DNA from: an uncultured Clostridia bacterium
Lineage (GTDB): Bacteria > Bacillota > Clostridia > Christensenellales > Pumilibacteraceae
Direction: 5' to 3'
Length of the DNA: 20,394 nt
NCBI GenBank assembly: GCA_947589145.1
Contig: CANQCB010000014.1
Location: forward strand, 1-20,394
The notes under the pieces are model-generated. The model was not told the origin of the DNA, searched no databases, and saw only the letters and a program-made list of their open reading frames with translations. The translations under genes were made by a program, and so were the position numbers. Positions 7,032 through 15,612 of the stretch are shown one piece after another. Numbering within the stretch: the first letter of the stretch is position 1; each line of letters begins with the position of its first letter.

Positions 7032-9203
7032 ATGAAGATTATCAAGAGAGACGGTTCCGAGGTGGAATTCGATCGGTCCAAGATCGCGAACGCTATCAAG
7101 AAGGCAAACAGCGCCGGCGTACCCGAGCTTACCGAAGATTGGATCGAAACTCTCGCGCTTACGGTGGAAAAGGACTGCGCCAAGATGAAGCGCGCCGTGA
7201 CCGTCGAGGAAGTGCAGGACTTTGTCGAGACGCAAATAATGCGGCTCGGCGCTTACGAAGTGGCCAAGCGCTACATCCGTTATCGCCATCAGCGCAACCT
7301 TGCGCGCAGAGCGAATACGACGGACAAGTCCATTCTGACGTTGATCGAAAGCAATAACGAGGAGATCAAGCAGGAGAATTCCAACAAAAATCCGACTGTC
7401 AATTCCGTTCAGCGCGACTATATGGCAGGCGAGGTGAGCAAAGACCTTACCAAGCGTTTGTTTTTGGCTCCCGATATCGTTCAGGCGCACGAGGAAGGGC
7501 TTATCCATTTCCACGACGCCGACTATTTCGCGCAGCACATGCACAACTGCGATCTCGTAAATCTCGAAGACATGCTCAACAACGGCACCGTGATCTCGGG
7601 TACGATGATCGAGCGGCCGCACTCGTTCTCCACCGCCTGCAACATTGCGACGCAGATCATCGCGCAGGTGGCTTCCAACCAATACGGCGGACAGTCAATA
7701 AGTCTTACGCACCTCATGCCTTTCGTTCAGGTCTCGCGCGAGAAAATTACGCGCGACGTAGACAACGAAGCGTCGCTTATGGAAGTTTCGCCCTCGGATA
7801 AAGTCAAGGCGGCTATCGTCGAAAAGCGGCTCAGAGAGGAAATCAAGAAGGGCATTCAAACCATTCAATATCAGCTCGTGACTTTGCTTACCACAAACGG
7901 GCAAGCGCCTTTCGTTACCATTTTCATGTACCTCGGCGAGGCGCGCAGCGAGAGAGAAAAGAAGGATCTTGCGCTTGTCATCGAGGAAATGCTTAATCAG
8001 CGTTACGAGGGCGTCAAAAACGAGGTGGGCGCATACATTACCCCCGCGTTCCCCAAACTCATTTACGTGCTCGAAGAGGACAATATTCACGAGGATTCGC
8101 CTTATTACTATCTGACTAAAATCGCCGCAAAATGCACGGCAAAGCGCCTTGTTCCCGACTACATCTCCGAAAAGATGATGCGCAAACTCAAAGTGGACAA
8201 GAACGGCAACGGGCAGTGCTATACCTGCATGGGCTGCCGCTCCTTCCTCACGCCTTACGTCGACGAAAACGGCAAACCCAAATATTACGGACGTTTCAAT
8301 CAGGGCGTCGTTACGATCAACCTCGTGGACGTCGCTTGCACGGCAGGCAGGGGAAACGAAGAGGACTTCTGGAAGATTCTGGACGATCGTCTCGAACTTT
8401 GCCACCGCGCTTTGCAGGCTCGGCATAAGCGGCTCGAAGGCACGCTTTCGGACGCCGCGCCCATACTTTGGCAGTACGGAGCGCTTGCCCGCTTGAAGAA
8501 AGGCGAAAGGATCGACAAACTTTTGCACGGCGGATATTCCACGATTTCTTTGGGCTATGCGGGGCTTTGGGAGTGCGTTTACGAACTCAGCGGCAAAAAA
8601 CTCACCGAACCCGAGGGCGAGGAACTCGGACTTCGCATTATGCAGAAGCTCAACGCCGCCTGCGCCAAGTGGAAAGCCGACGAAAATATCGACTATTCCA
8701 TTTATGGCACGCCCCTCGAATCCACGACTTACAAATTCGCGAAGTGCCTGCAAAAGCGTTTCGGAATTATCCCCGGCGTTACGGATAAGTCGTATATTAC
8801 CAACAGTTATCACATTCACGTCACCGAGAAAATCGACGCGTTCAAAAAGTTGGAATTGGAGTCCAAATTCCAGGCGCTTTCCCCGGGCGGCGCGATCTCC
8901 TATGTCGAAGTGCCGAATATGCAAAACAACCTCGACGCCGTTCTGTCGGTAATGAAGTTCATTTACGACAACATTATGTACGCCGAGCTCAACACCAAGT
9001 CCGACTTCTGCCAGGAGTGCGGTTTCGACGGCGAAATTCAGATCGTCGAGGACGACGGCAAACTCGTTTGGGAATGCCCGAATTGCGGCAACCGAGATCA
9101 GGCGAAACTGAACGTCGCGCGCCGTACCTGCGGATATATCGGTTCGCAGTTCTGGAACCAAGGCAGAACGCAGGAAATCAAAGAGCGCGTCTTGCACCTG
9201 TAA
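7032..9203 (+). CDS. nrdD: Anaerobic (class III) ribonucleoside-triphosphate reductase
   Basis: 723 residues, normal for the family. It reduces ribonucleoside triphosphates to deoxyribonucleotides with a glycyl radical under anoxia. Residues 1-90 are an ATP cone (MKIIKRDGSEVEFDRSKI...), the allosteric activity site. The catalytic core contains the GCRSFL motif (C402, candidate thiyl radical site) and the HDADYFAQHMHNCDLVNLEDML segment. The C-terminus holds a four-cysteine zinc site (C660, C663, C682, C685) and the glycyl-radical motif RTCGYIG with G701. The start follows GGAGGGG about 9 nt upstream. Its activase nrdG lies 46 bp downstream, probably on the same transcript. Candidate NrdR boxes precede it. 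Confidence 0.97.
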   Translation: MKIIKRDGSEVEFDRSKIANAIKKANSAGVPELTEDWIETLALTVEKDCAKMKRAVTVEEVQDFVETQIMRLGAYEVAKRYIRYRHQRNLARRANTTDKSILTLIESNNEEIKQENSNKNPTVNSVQRDYMAGEVSKDLTKRLFLAPDIVQAHEEGLIHFHDADYFAQHMHNCDLVNLEDMLNNGTVISGTMIERPHSFSTACNIATQIIAQVASNQYGGQSISLTHLMPFVQVSREKITRDVDNEASLMEVSPSDKVKAAIVEKRLREEIKKGIQTIQYQLVTLLTTNGQAPFVTIFMYLGEARSEREKKDLALVIEEMLNQRYEGVKNEVGAYITPAFPKLIYVLEEDNIHEDSPYYYLTKIAAKCTAKRLVPDYISEKMMRKLKVDKNGNGQCYTCMGCRSFLTPYVDENGKPKYYGRFNQGVVTINLVDVACTAGRGNEEDFWKILDDRLELCHRALQARHKRLEGTLSDAAPILWQYGALARLKKGERIDKLLHGGYSTISLGYAGLWECVYELSGKKLTEPEGEELGLRIMQKLNAACAKWKADENIDYSIYGTPLESTTYKFAKCLQKRFGIIPGVTDKSYITNSYHIHVTEKIDAFKKLELESKFQALSPGGAISYVEVPNMQNNLDAVLSVMKFIYDNIMYAELNTKSDFCQECGFDGEIQIVEDDGKLVWECPNCGNRDQAKLNVARRTCGYIGSQFWNQGRTQEIKERVLHL

Positions 9204-9210
9204 CCGACGA

Positions 9211-9236
9211 AAAGGGGCTTGTAACAAAGTCCCTTT
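9211..9236 (+). other. Hairpin between nrdD and nrdG
   Basis: AAAGGG (9211-9216) pairs with CCCTTT (9231-9236), extended inward by about five more pairs with one bulged A. Only a short T-rich tail follows. It could stabilise the nrdD message or partly attenuate read-through into nrdG. Confidence 0.5.
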
Positions 9237-9249
9237 GTGTTTTGGAATT

Positions 9250-9768
9250 ATGTATATAGCGGAAATCAAAAACAGAGATATAGCAAACGGGCCGGGCGTG
9301 CGCGTTTCGGTGTTCGTCTCGGGTTGCCGTCACAAGTGCCCCGGTTGTTTTAACGAAATCGCCTGGGACTTCGACTTCGGCAAGGAATATACGAAAGAGA
9401 CCGAGGAGTACGTACTGACCGAGCTTGCGCCCTACTATATGCGCGGATTGACCGTGCTCGGCGGCGAGCCCTTCGAGCCCGAAAATCAGGCGGGCGTGCT
9501 CGCGCTTATAAAGCGTGTGAGGGCGGAACAGCCCAACCGCGACGTGTGGGTATACTCGGGCTTTACCCTCGACGAACTGACGGGGGAAAGCCGCGCGCGA
9601 ACGGAGTACACCGACGAGCTTTTGTCTTTGATCGACGTGCTGGTGGACGGGCGGTTTATATTCGCGGAAAAGGACATTACGTTGCGCTTCCGCGGCTCGC
9701 GCAATCAGCGCTTGCTCGACCTTCCCAAAACTTTGGCAAGCGGCAAACCCGTTTTATGGGACGAGTGA
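9250..9768 (+). CDS. nrdG: Anaerobic NrdD-activating enzyme (radical SAM)
   Basis: 172 residues. The radical-SAM cluster motif CRHKCPGC (C-x3-C-x2-C) follows NGPGVRVSVFVSG near the N-terminus, and the SAM-binding LGGEPFEPEN lies in the middle; both are typical of NrdG. It cleaves S-adenosylmethionine to place the glycyl radical on NrdD. The ATG at 9250 is chosen because the protein then starts MYIAEIKNRDIANG, like the family. An in-frame TTG at 9235 would overlap the intergenic hairpin. The ribosome binding site is weak (GGAA). Its position directly after nrdD confirms the pairing. Confidence 0.95.
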   Translation: MYIAEIKNRDIANGPGVRVSVFVSGCRHKCPGCFNEIAWDFDFGKEYTKETEEYVLTELAPYYMRGLTVLGGEPFEPENQAGVLALIKRVRAEQPNRDVWVYSGFTLDELTGESRARTEYTDELLSLIDVLVDGRFIFAEKDITLRFRGSRNQRLLDLPKTLASGKPVLWDE

Positions 9769-9813
9769 CGCGCAGGCGGCGGGGCTTGCATGTAATATAT
9801 ATAAAAGTAATGT

Positions 9814-9845
9814 AACGGCGCTCCCAAATTCGGAGCGCCGTTTAT
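9814..9845 (+). terminator. Terminator of nrdD-nrdG
   Basis: An 11-bp stem, AACGGCGCTCC (9814-9824) with GGAGCGCCGTT (9832-9842), with a short T run after it. Confidence 0.8.
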
Positions 9846-9883
9846 CCGATCGTTATCTCGACCCGGCAAAATGGCAAAACGCA

Positions 9884-9913
9884 TTGACATTGAAAGCGGT
9901 ATTATGTTACAAT
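9884..9913 (+). promoter_or_regulatory. rplI promoter
   Basis: TTGACA (9884-9889), 18-bp spacer, TACAAT (9908-9913), with an extended -10 TG at 9905-9906. Confidence 0.8.
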
Positions 9914-9932
9914 AGCGCAAGAGGCGAATATA

Positions 9933-10373
9933 ATGAAAGTAATATTGTTAAAAGACGTTAAAGGCACGGGTAAAAAAGGAGACGTCGTGAACGTTTCCGA
10001 CGGATACGCGAACAATTATCTGCTCAAAAACAAGTTCGCCGAGCCCGCCAACGCCACCAACCTGTCATTGCTCGAAGCGCAGAGGTCGAGCGAGGCTTTC
10101 AAAAAAGCCACCGCGTTGAAGGAAGCCAAAGAACTTGCGGTCAGGCTGAACGCCACGGAAGTCACCGTCAAAGTGACTGTGGGGGCAAACGGAAAACTTT
10201 TCGGCGCGCTCAACGCGCAAACTATTGCGGACGCCCTGAAACAGGCGGGCGTGGAAGTGGACAAAAAGAAAATCATTCTTGACGGACCGATCAAGCAGGT
10301 GGGAGTTTATAAAGTGGCTGTCAAACTTCACCCCGAAGTAACGGCAAAAACCACCATTAACGTGCAAGGATAA
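9933..10373 (+). CDS. rplI: Ribosomal protein L9 (bL9)
   Basis: 146 residues, normal length. The N-terminal domain has the full signature MKVILLKDVKGTGKKGDVVNVSDGYANNYL split over residues 1-30. A long connecting helix spans about 40-75, and the C-terminal RNA-binding domain has KLFGALNAQTIADALK. L9 binds the base of the L1 stalk of 23S rRNA and helps keep the reading frame. Only a weak AGAGGCG ribosome binding site is visible. In many Firmicutes rplI sits with dnaB and gdpP-type genes; here it stands alone with a pullulanase gene 31 bp downstream and no terminator between them. Confidence 0.96.
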   Translation: MKVILLKDVKGTGKKGDVVNVSDGYANNYLLKNKFAEPANATNLSLLEAQRSSEAFKKATALKEAKELAVRLNATEVTVKVTVGANGKLFGALNAQTIADALKQAGVEVDKKKIILDGPIKQVGVYKVAVKLHPEVTAKTTINVQG

Positions 10374-10404
10374 CAGAGCCGATTCACATTACATTTGGTT
10401 GATT

Positions 10405-12621
10405 ATGCAGATTTTAAGAGCGTTTATACAAAGTTACAACCGCATATTATGTTTGACCGATCAGGGGGAAGCGGAAGGGATACCTTTCGTCCTTTGTGGC
10501 GGTAAAAATTTACTTGCAAATTCGGAGACGTATTGCGACGAATTGCACCTGACCTTGGAAGATAAACTCAATCCCGAGCAGCCGTGCTACGTCGTTTACA
10601 ACAACAAGAAAGTTCCCGCGGAGCCGCTCGGCATTTACGATACGGCGGAGTTTCGGGAACATTATACTTACGACGGCATTCTCGGCGCGACTTTCGAAAA
10701 CAGCCGCACCGTTTTCCGCGTTTGGTCGCCGTTTGCTTTCGGCGTTAAATTGAAATTATATACCGAGGGAGACGGCGGCGCGCCCTGTCGCGTGGAAAAA
10801 ATGACGCGCGGAGAAAGAGGCGTATGGACGGTCACGCTCGCGGGGGATCTCGAAGGGCTGTATTATACCTATGCGCTCACGCACAGCGCTTTGGGGGAAG
10901 TGGAAACCGTCGACCCTTACGCGCTTTCCGCCGGGCTGAACGGCATGCGGGGCATGGTTACGAATATGAATGCGCATTCCGTCACGCCGCACGGTTGGCA
11001 GAGCGAGCATAAGGGTTACCGCGCGCACCACGCCATAAAAAATTATACCGACGCCGTCATTTGGGAAGTGCACGTCCGCGACTTTTCGGGCAAGACTTAT
11101 GCTCACAACCGACATAAATTCCTCGCGTTTACCGAAAGTTTGACGAACAGAAGCGGCGAGCCCGTGGGGCTTGACTATCTCGTCGATCTCGGCGTAACGC
11201 ACGTTCATCTTCTCCCTGTCGCGGAGTATGCGACCGTCGATTCGACGCGGCTTAACGACAGGAATTATAACGCGTTTAATTGGGGTTACGATCCCAAAAA
11301 TTATAACTCGCCCATGGGCGCGTACAGCACCGATCCCGCGGACGGACATTCGCGCATTCTCGAACTTCGAGAGGCGGTTTTTGCCTTGCACTCGCGCGGG
11401 ATAGGCGTTATTTTCGACGTGGTATACAATCACACCTACGACATGAACGCGCCGATCGCACGCACCGTGCCTTACTATTATTACCGCCACGACAACAGGG
11501 GAAATTATACGAACGGTTCGGGTTGCGGCAACGAGACGGCGAGCGAGAGACCGATGTGTCGCAAGTTTATTCTCGATTCGCTCCTCGGCTGGGCGAAGAA
11601 CTATCACGCCGACGGATTCCGTTTCGACCTCATGGGGTTGCACGACGTCGCCACGATGGCGGAAATTCAGCGCGCGCTTCACTCGCTTTCGCACGAAATG
11701 ATCATCTACGGCGAGGGTTGGGTAGGCGGTCCGACGGCGCTTCCCGACAACAAACAGTGCAATAGATGGAACGCAAACATAATACACCAACAGGCGGGCG
11801 CGGCAGGCTGCGTTGCGGTGTTCTCGGACATTACGCGCGATAGCATTAAGGGCGCGGTTTTCCATGCGAACGAGGGCGGTTACGTCAACGGGCATGCTTG
11901 GGAAAAAGTCAATCTCGTGAAGTTCGCTTCCATGGGCAGTACTTCGCCCAACTTCGGCACGAATTGGGTCGCGTCGTCTGCGAATCAAGTCATCAATTAC
12001 GTATCTGCGCACGACAACAACACGTTGTGGGATAAAATTTGCATGACGAGCAGCGCAAGGTCTTATTCCGACCGTGTGCGCATGAGCAGGATGTGCGGCG
12101 CAATCGTGTTGACGAGCCGCGGCGTGCCTTTCATGCAGGCAGGCGAAGAACTTCTTCGCTCCAAACCGAAATTAGGCGGCGGCTTCGAGGAGAACAGTTA
12201 TAACTCTCCCGACTATCTCAACAATATCAACTGGGAGGATATCAATCCCGACTCGCCGCAGAAGAAAACGCGCGACTATTACCGGGGTCTTATCGCTTTC
12301 CGAAAAGCGCATTCGCTCATCCGTCTCTGGGACAAGGACGAAATAGAAAAGCGCACGCATTTCCTCGAATCTCCGCGCTACGACGTCATCGCATATACTC
12401 TTTCGGATGAGGAAGAAACGATTTTGATTATATATAATCCTCTCGACGACGTGGAATTTACTCTTCCCGACGGCAAGTGGGAGCTTCGCGTAAACGGCGA
12501 CCGCGCAGGCGATAACGCTATCGAAACTTGCGAGGGCAGGGTAAACGTAGCCGCGATCTCCGTTTATTGCTTTGTCAAAAAGAATACGGAAAACGGGATC
12601 GAACAAAATAACGAGGCATAG
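10405..12621 (+). CDS. pulA: Type I pullulanase (GH13_14)
   Basis: About 738 residues from ATG 10405 (an in-frame TTG lies at 10399; no good ribosome binding site for either). No signal peptide is seen, so it is probably cytoplasmic and debranches alpha-1,6 links in glycogen or imported maltodextrins. The N-terminal part carries a CBM48-like beta domain (about 85-170, including TVFRVWSPFAFGVKL). The GH13 core has the pullulanase signature NWGYDP (292-297), DVVYNHTYD, DGFRFDLMG with nucleophile D408, YGEGW with acid/base E437, and SAHDN with D537. A short C-terminal beta domain follows. It lies 31 bp after rplI and may be partly co-transcribed with it. Confidence 0.94.
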   Translation: MQILRAFIQSYNRILCLTDQGEAEGIPFVLCGGKNLLANSETYCDELHLTLEDKLNPEQPCYVVYNNKKVPAEPLGIYDTAEFREHYTYDGILGATFENSRTVFRVWSPFAFGVKLKLYTEGDGGAPCRVEKMTRGERGVWTVTLAGDLEGLYYTYALTHSALGEVETVDPYALSAGLNGMRGMVTNMNAHSVTPHGWQSEHKGYRAHHAIKNYTDAVIWEVHVRDFSGKTYAHNRHKFLAFTESLTNRSGEPVGLDYLVDLGVTHVHLLPVAEYATVDSTRLNDRNYNAFNWGYDPKNYNSPMGAYSTDPADGHSRILELREAVFALHSRGIGVIFDVVYNHTYDMNAPIARTVPYYYYRHDNRGNYTNGSGCGNETASERPMCRKFILDSLLGWAKNYHADGFRFDLMGLHDVATMAEIQRALHSLSHEMIIYGEGWVGGPTALPDNKQCNRWNANIIHQQAGAAGCVAVFSDITRDSIKGAVFHANEGGYVNGHAWEKVNLVKFASMGSTSPNFGTNWVASSANQVINYVSAHDNNTLWDKICMTSSARSYSDRVRMSRMCGAIVLTSRGVPFMQAGEELLRSKPKLGGGFEENSYNSPDYLNNINWEDINPDSPQKKTRDYYRGLIAFRKAHSLIRLWDKDEIEKRTHFLESPRYDVIAYTLSDEEETILIIYNPLDDVEFTLPDGKWELRVNGDRAGDNAIETCEGRVNVAAISVYCFVKKNTENGIEQNNEA

Positions 12622-12640
12622 TAGGGCCTAGCCGCCCGAA

Positions 12641-12671
12641 AAAAAACGCGAAGCATGACTTCGCGTTTTTT
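12641..12671. terminator. Bidirectional terminator between pulA and the MATE gene
   Basis: A 13-bp perfect stem, AAAAAACGCGAAG (12641-12653) with CTTCGCGTTTTTT (12659-12671). The A and T tracts serve both converging transcripts. Confidence 0.9.
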
Positions 12672-12690
12672 GTATATTCTTTCATACCGT

Positions 12691-14175
12691 CTATATCGTC
12701 GGATTTCGTTTTTCAATATAGCGATAGTTAAGCCTTAATATATTCATTACGTAAGGGATCAGAAGGACGGCGTCTGCGGCGATCCAAGCGATGGGGTTGC
12801 CGAGGGTCAGCCCGAAGAACGCCCAACCGTTTGCCGTCGCGGTGATAGCTCCGCCGTTGAACAGAGACGGGAAAAAGGTACAGACGAGCACTCGCGCGGC
12901 AAGTTCCGCCGCTCCCGCCATAAGCACGAAAAACGATTTGCCGATGCCCTGTACGCTGCTCCGAAGCACGAATATAGTGCCGAGAAAGTAAAACATGGGA
13001 AGGTCGGTATAGAGCAGGGTATTTCCGAACCGTATCGTTTCGGGATTTATTTTATCGGGGCTGAGAAAAATATGAAGATACGCTCCGTTTATTGATAAAA
13101 GCAAGCCTATGCCGGCAAGCAACGTACCCATTACAATCATAATCAGCATTGCCTGATTCGTACCTTTTTTCACTCGTTTTATGTCGCCTGCGCCGAGATT
13201 TTGCGCCGCGAAACTCGTCATTCCGGCGCCGAGCGCGTTCATCGGCGTCATGAGCAAGTTTTCCAATTTGTTCGCCGCCCCGAAGCCGTTTTGCGCAGGC
13301 GTGCCTTGCACCATTCCGTTTGCGGTCGTGTCGAAAAGAACGACGCCGCCCTGCATGACGATTATTCCGAAGGCAAGGACCGAGAATTGCAAGCCGAGCG
13401 GTAGTCCTTGCGCCAAATGCTCGCCCACGTCTTTTTTCGTCATTTTGAAATCCGCGAGGCGAGGGCGATATTGCTTATATTTTATGAAAGTATAAGCGAA
13501 ACAAGCGATCGTACTCAAAAATTGCGAGACGATCGTCGCTACCGCCGCGCCCGCCAATCCCCATTTGAACGCCATAATGAACAACAGATCCAGCCCGATA
13601 TTGAGCGCGGTCGACGCGAGAAGGAACAACAGCGGAGTGAGAGAGTCGCCGATGCTGCGGAGAAAGGAGCAGATGAGATTGTAAAACATTTGCGCGGCAA
13701 TCCCCGAGAAGATTATTACGCAATAAAGGTACGCCGCGTCATAAACCGTTTGACTGTTCTCGGGCGTGACGTTCAGCCAGGCAAGCATCGGTTTGAGGAG
13801 AAGTATTGCGACCGCCGTGAGAATAACCGATATTATCGCGCTTAAAGTTATTTGCGAGGCGAGCGACCGTCTTGCGCCGACGTCGTCGCGTTTTCCCACC
13901 GATTGAGACGAGACCACGCAAAACCCCGCCGTACAGCCGAAAGCGAATTGCAGGTAAATAAAGAGCAGGGGGTTGATGTCGTTAATCCCCGCAACTTCGT
14001 CGCCCGTGAGCGTCTGTCCGCAAATCGCCGCGTCGCTCACCGTATAGACTTGCTGTAAAAGATATGACAGTATTATGGGCAGGCAAAACACCAAAATAAC
14101 CTTCCAACATTTGCCCTGCGTGAGGTCTATCGGCTTGAATATGTTTTTGATTTTTTCTTTTATTTTCATTTTCAT
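12691..14175 (-). CDS. MATE family multidrug/metabolite efflux transporter
   Basis: About 494 residues and some 12 hydrophobic helices. The N-terminal pattern IDLTQGKCWKVILVFCLPII, then LQQVYTVSDAAICGQ, is typical of MATE transporters of the DinF/NorM type. These exchange Na+ or H+ for cationic drugs or metabolites at the plasma membrane. The two homologous halves are visible, the second starting near the LAQGLPLGLQFSVLAFG segment. The start is uncertain: ATG 14175 (MKMKIKEK) has only a distant AAGGA, and in-frame TTG 14202 would add nine residues. A clear promoter at 14350-14378 leaves a leader of about 170 nt. The substrate cannot be read from sequence. Confidence 0.92.
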   Translation of the reverse strand: MKMKIKEKIKNIFKPIDLTQGKCWKVILVFCLPIILSYLLQQVYTVSDAAICGQTLTGDEVAGINDINPLLFIYLQFAFGCTAGFCVVSSQSVGKRDDVGARRSLASQITLSAIISVILTAVAILLLKPMLAWLNVTPENSQTVYDAAYLYCVIIFSGIAAQMFYNLICSFLRSIGDSLTPLLFLLASTALNIGLDLLFIMAFKWGLAGAAVATIVSQFLSTIACFAYTFIKYKQYRPRLADFKMTKKDVGEHLAQGLPLGLQFSVLAFGIIVMQGGVVLFDTTANGMVQGTPAQNGFGAANKLENLLMTPMNALGAGMTSFAAQNLGAGDIKRVKKGTNQAMLIMIVMGTLLAGIGLLLSINGAYLHIFLSPDKINPETIRFGNTLLYTDLPMFYFLGTIFVLRSSVQGIGKSFFVLMAGAAELAARVLVCTFFPSLFNGGAITATANGWAFFGLTLGNPIAWIAADAVLLIPYVMNILRLNYRYIEKRNPTI

Positions 14176-14187
14176 TCGAAGTTTGCA

Positions 14188-14343
14188 AAAATCCTTTTGC
14201 AAGAGGGATTTTGCGCTTTTTCAAAAAACTTAAAATTCGTTTTAATTTGCCGACTTTTTTCGGTGCCGATAGCGCTTGGATATTATCGGCGGCGGTAAGG
14301 CAAACGGGATCTTATACCGTTGCTTTGTCATCTTGACGGAACA
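14188..14343 (-). promoter_or_regulatory. Long structured leader of the MATE gene
   Basis: In the transcript, TTTGCC and GGCAAA form an outer stem enclosing a 7-bp hairpin GCCGATA/TATCGGC. Further down, GCAAAATCC and GGATTTTTGC pair shortly before the start codon. The architecture would allow a cis-regulatory RNA, but I recognise no known riboswitch consensus. There is no gene in 14225-14520 apart from these signals. Confidence 0.4.
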
Positions 14344-14349
14344 GAAATC

Positions 14350-14378
14350 ATTATAACATTTTATTTTTGTTTTTGCAA
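14350..14378 (-). promoter_or_regulatory. Promoter of the MATE gene
   Basis: Minus strand: TTGCAA (14373-14378), 17-bp spacer ending in TGT, TATAAT (14350-14355), so an extended -10 as well. Confidence 0.75.
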
Positions 14379-14473
14379 AAGAAATAGCGCCCAAAGAAAA
14401 GCGCTTTTCGGGCATATTATAAGGCATTTTTCGCGGGGTTCGCAAAAAGCGCGCTTTATCGTAATCAAATGAA

Positions 14474-14499
14474 AATGCCCTACCGAAAAGTAAGGCATT
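14474..14499 (-). terminator. Terminator of the APH-like kinase gene
   Basis: Minus strand: AATGCCTTAC pairs with GTAGGGCATT (one G-U pair), loop about 6 nt, followed by TTTTCATTT. It lies 26 bp after the kinase stop. Confidence 0.65.
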
Positions 14500-14524
14500 G
14501 TTTTATTTATGATTTGAATTGATT

Positions 14525-15274
14525 TTATTCGTAGTCGGCGATGGTAGCCCAGCGCATAAGAAGTTCGCGCTCCTCGGGCTTGCCCTTGACGGACTGCGAG
14601 GCGGCGACGATGGGAAGCCACTTGGAGACGTAGTGCTTGGTGGTCTTGGACTGCTGGCAATAGAGGTCCATATACTCGCGGGCGAGGTCGTCCTCACCGT
14701 GGAGTTTGAAAAGCAGGTAGGTGCGGGAAGCGTCCGCCGAGGCGTTACCCGAAGTTGCGTGCGACCAGTCGATAATATACGGCGTGCCGCTTGCGTCGAT
14801 GATGACGTTGGAGGGGTTATAGTCGCCGTGGCAGAGTTTGAAGTGCGTAGGCATACCTTCGAGCTTCATTTGCAGCTCATATTTGGTGTCCGAGTCGAGA
14901 TCGGCTTCGAGCAGTTTACGCGAAAACTTCTCCTTGGTGCGGTTGAGCAGGGGCACTTTATACTTGTGCATAGCCACCTGAATATCCACGAACTGACGGA
15001 GATATTCGGCCTTCTTTTCGGGGTTCTCTTTCATGAGCTGTGCAAGGCTCTTACCCTCGATATATTCCATGACGATGGAGTATTGTCCCTCGCCGCTAAT
15101 ATTGACGTCGTAGATCTTGGGAATTTTAAGTCCCGCCTCTTCGACGCGCGCGTGATTGACAGCTTCGTTCAATATGTCGGACTTTTTGAAGCTTTTGTCG
15201 AACTGTTTGTAAAGTTTCCCGTCCTCGACATACATAACCTTATTGGGGCGTTTTGCAATGATTTTTCTTTCCAT
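14525..15274 (-). CDS. APH/choline-kinase-like small-molecule phosphotransferase (TIGR02172-type)
   Basis: 249 residues. The protein-kinase-like fold is clear: an N-lobe with VMEYIEGKSLAQLM (hinge), then the catalytic loop HGDYNPSNVI (H149, D151, N156) and the metal-binding IIDWSHA (D169). These are hallmarks of aminoglycoside phosphotransferase/fructosamine-kinase-like enzymes; it most resembles the uncharacterised family annotated TIGR02172. It probably phosphorylates a small metabolite and need not give antibiotic resistance. AGAGGAAG about 5 nt before ATG supports the start. It is monocistronic with its own promoter (15330-15358) and terminator. Confidence 0.85.
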   Translation of the reverse strand: MERKIIAKRPNKVMYVEDGKLYKQFDKSFKKSDILNEAVNHARVEEAGLKIPKIYDVNISGEGQYSIVMEYIEGKSLAQLMKENPEKKAEYLRQFVDIQVAMHKYKVPLLNRTKEKFSRKLLEADLDSDTKYELQMKLEGMPTHFKLCHGDYNPSNVIIDASGTPYIIDWSHATSGNASADASRTYLLFKLHGEDDLAREYMDLYCQQSKTTKHYVSKWLPIVAASQSVKGKPEERELLMRWATIADYE

Positions 15275-15329
15275 ATCTTCCTCTTATCTCGGCAGGTGTA
15301 AATCGGGAGCCGCCACACTCCACAAATAT

Positions 15330-15358
15330 ATTATATAGCACGACAGCCGTTTTGTAAA
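15330..15358 (-). promoter_or_regulatory. Promoter of the APH-like kinase gene
   Basis: Minus strand: TTTACA (15353-15358), 17-bp spacer, TATAAT (15330-15335). Confidence 0.75.
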
Positions 15359-15439
15359 TACCCATTTTGAAAATTTTATCCGAAAATTTTCAATAATTAT
15401 GTATATGCCGCGCGAGTTTGCGCACAAGCGCGCTTTCTC

Positions 15440-15468
15440 TTGACTTGCGCCGCAAAAAATAGTATACT
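15440..15468 (+). promoter_or_regulatory. tRNA-Arg promoter
   Basis: TTGACT (15440-15445), 17-bp spacer, TATACT (15463-15468), 12 bp before the mature tRNA 5' end. Confidence 0.8.
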
Positions 15469-15480
15469 TCCATTGTTCGT

Positions 15481-15555
15481 GCGCCCGTGGGATAATGGAT
15501 AGACCGTCGGCCTCCGGAGCCGGAGATATGGGTTCGATTCCCGTCGGGCGTACCA
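15481..15555 (+). tRNA. tRNA-Arg (anticodon CCG)
   Basis: 75 nt with encoded CCA. The acceptor GCGCCCG pairs with CGGGCGT (terminal G-U). The anticodon loop CTCCGGA gives CCG, reading CGG codons. The T arm contains GGTTCGATTCC. Like other tRNA genes, this is a plausible insertion target; an AT-rich R-M cassette begins right behind its terminator. Confidence 0.97.
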
Positions 15556-15564
15556 AATGATAAT

Positions 15565-15612
15565 AATCCGAACTTTGCGCGTATATCCGCCGAGGTTCGG
15601 ATTTATTTTTTT
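15565..15612 (+). terminator. tRNA-Arg terminator
   Basis: AATCCGAACTT (15565-15575) pairs with AGGTTCGGATT (15593-15603), followed by ATTTTTTT. Confidence 0.85.

Noticed and set aside
7695..9269. 524-codon minus-strand reading frame
   Set aside because: Exact antisense shadow of nrdD, whose motifs are unmistakable; it arises from GC-biased third positions.
10756..12012. 418-codon minus-strand reading frame
   Set aside because: Antisense shadow of pulA with no recognisable domain or start signal.
14525..15274. Antibiotic-resistance aminoglycoside phosphotransferase
   Set aside because: The fold is shared, but the sequence fits the uncharacterised TIGR02172-type family; resistance is not supported.
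14519..15301. 260-codon plus-strand reading frame
   Set aside because: Antisense to the APH-like kinase, which has the catalytic motifs, promoter and ribosome binding site.
15481..15555. tRNA-Arg 3' end as a classical integrase att site
   Set aside because: No integrase gene and no exact repeat of the tRNA 3' end downstream; only the flank behind it is partly repeated.
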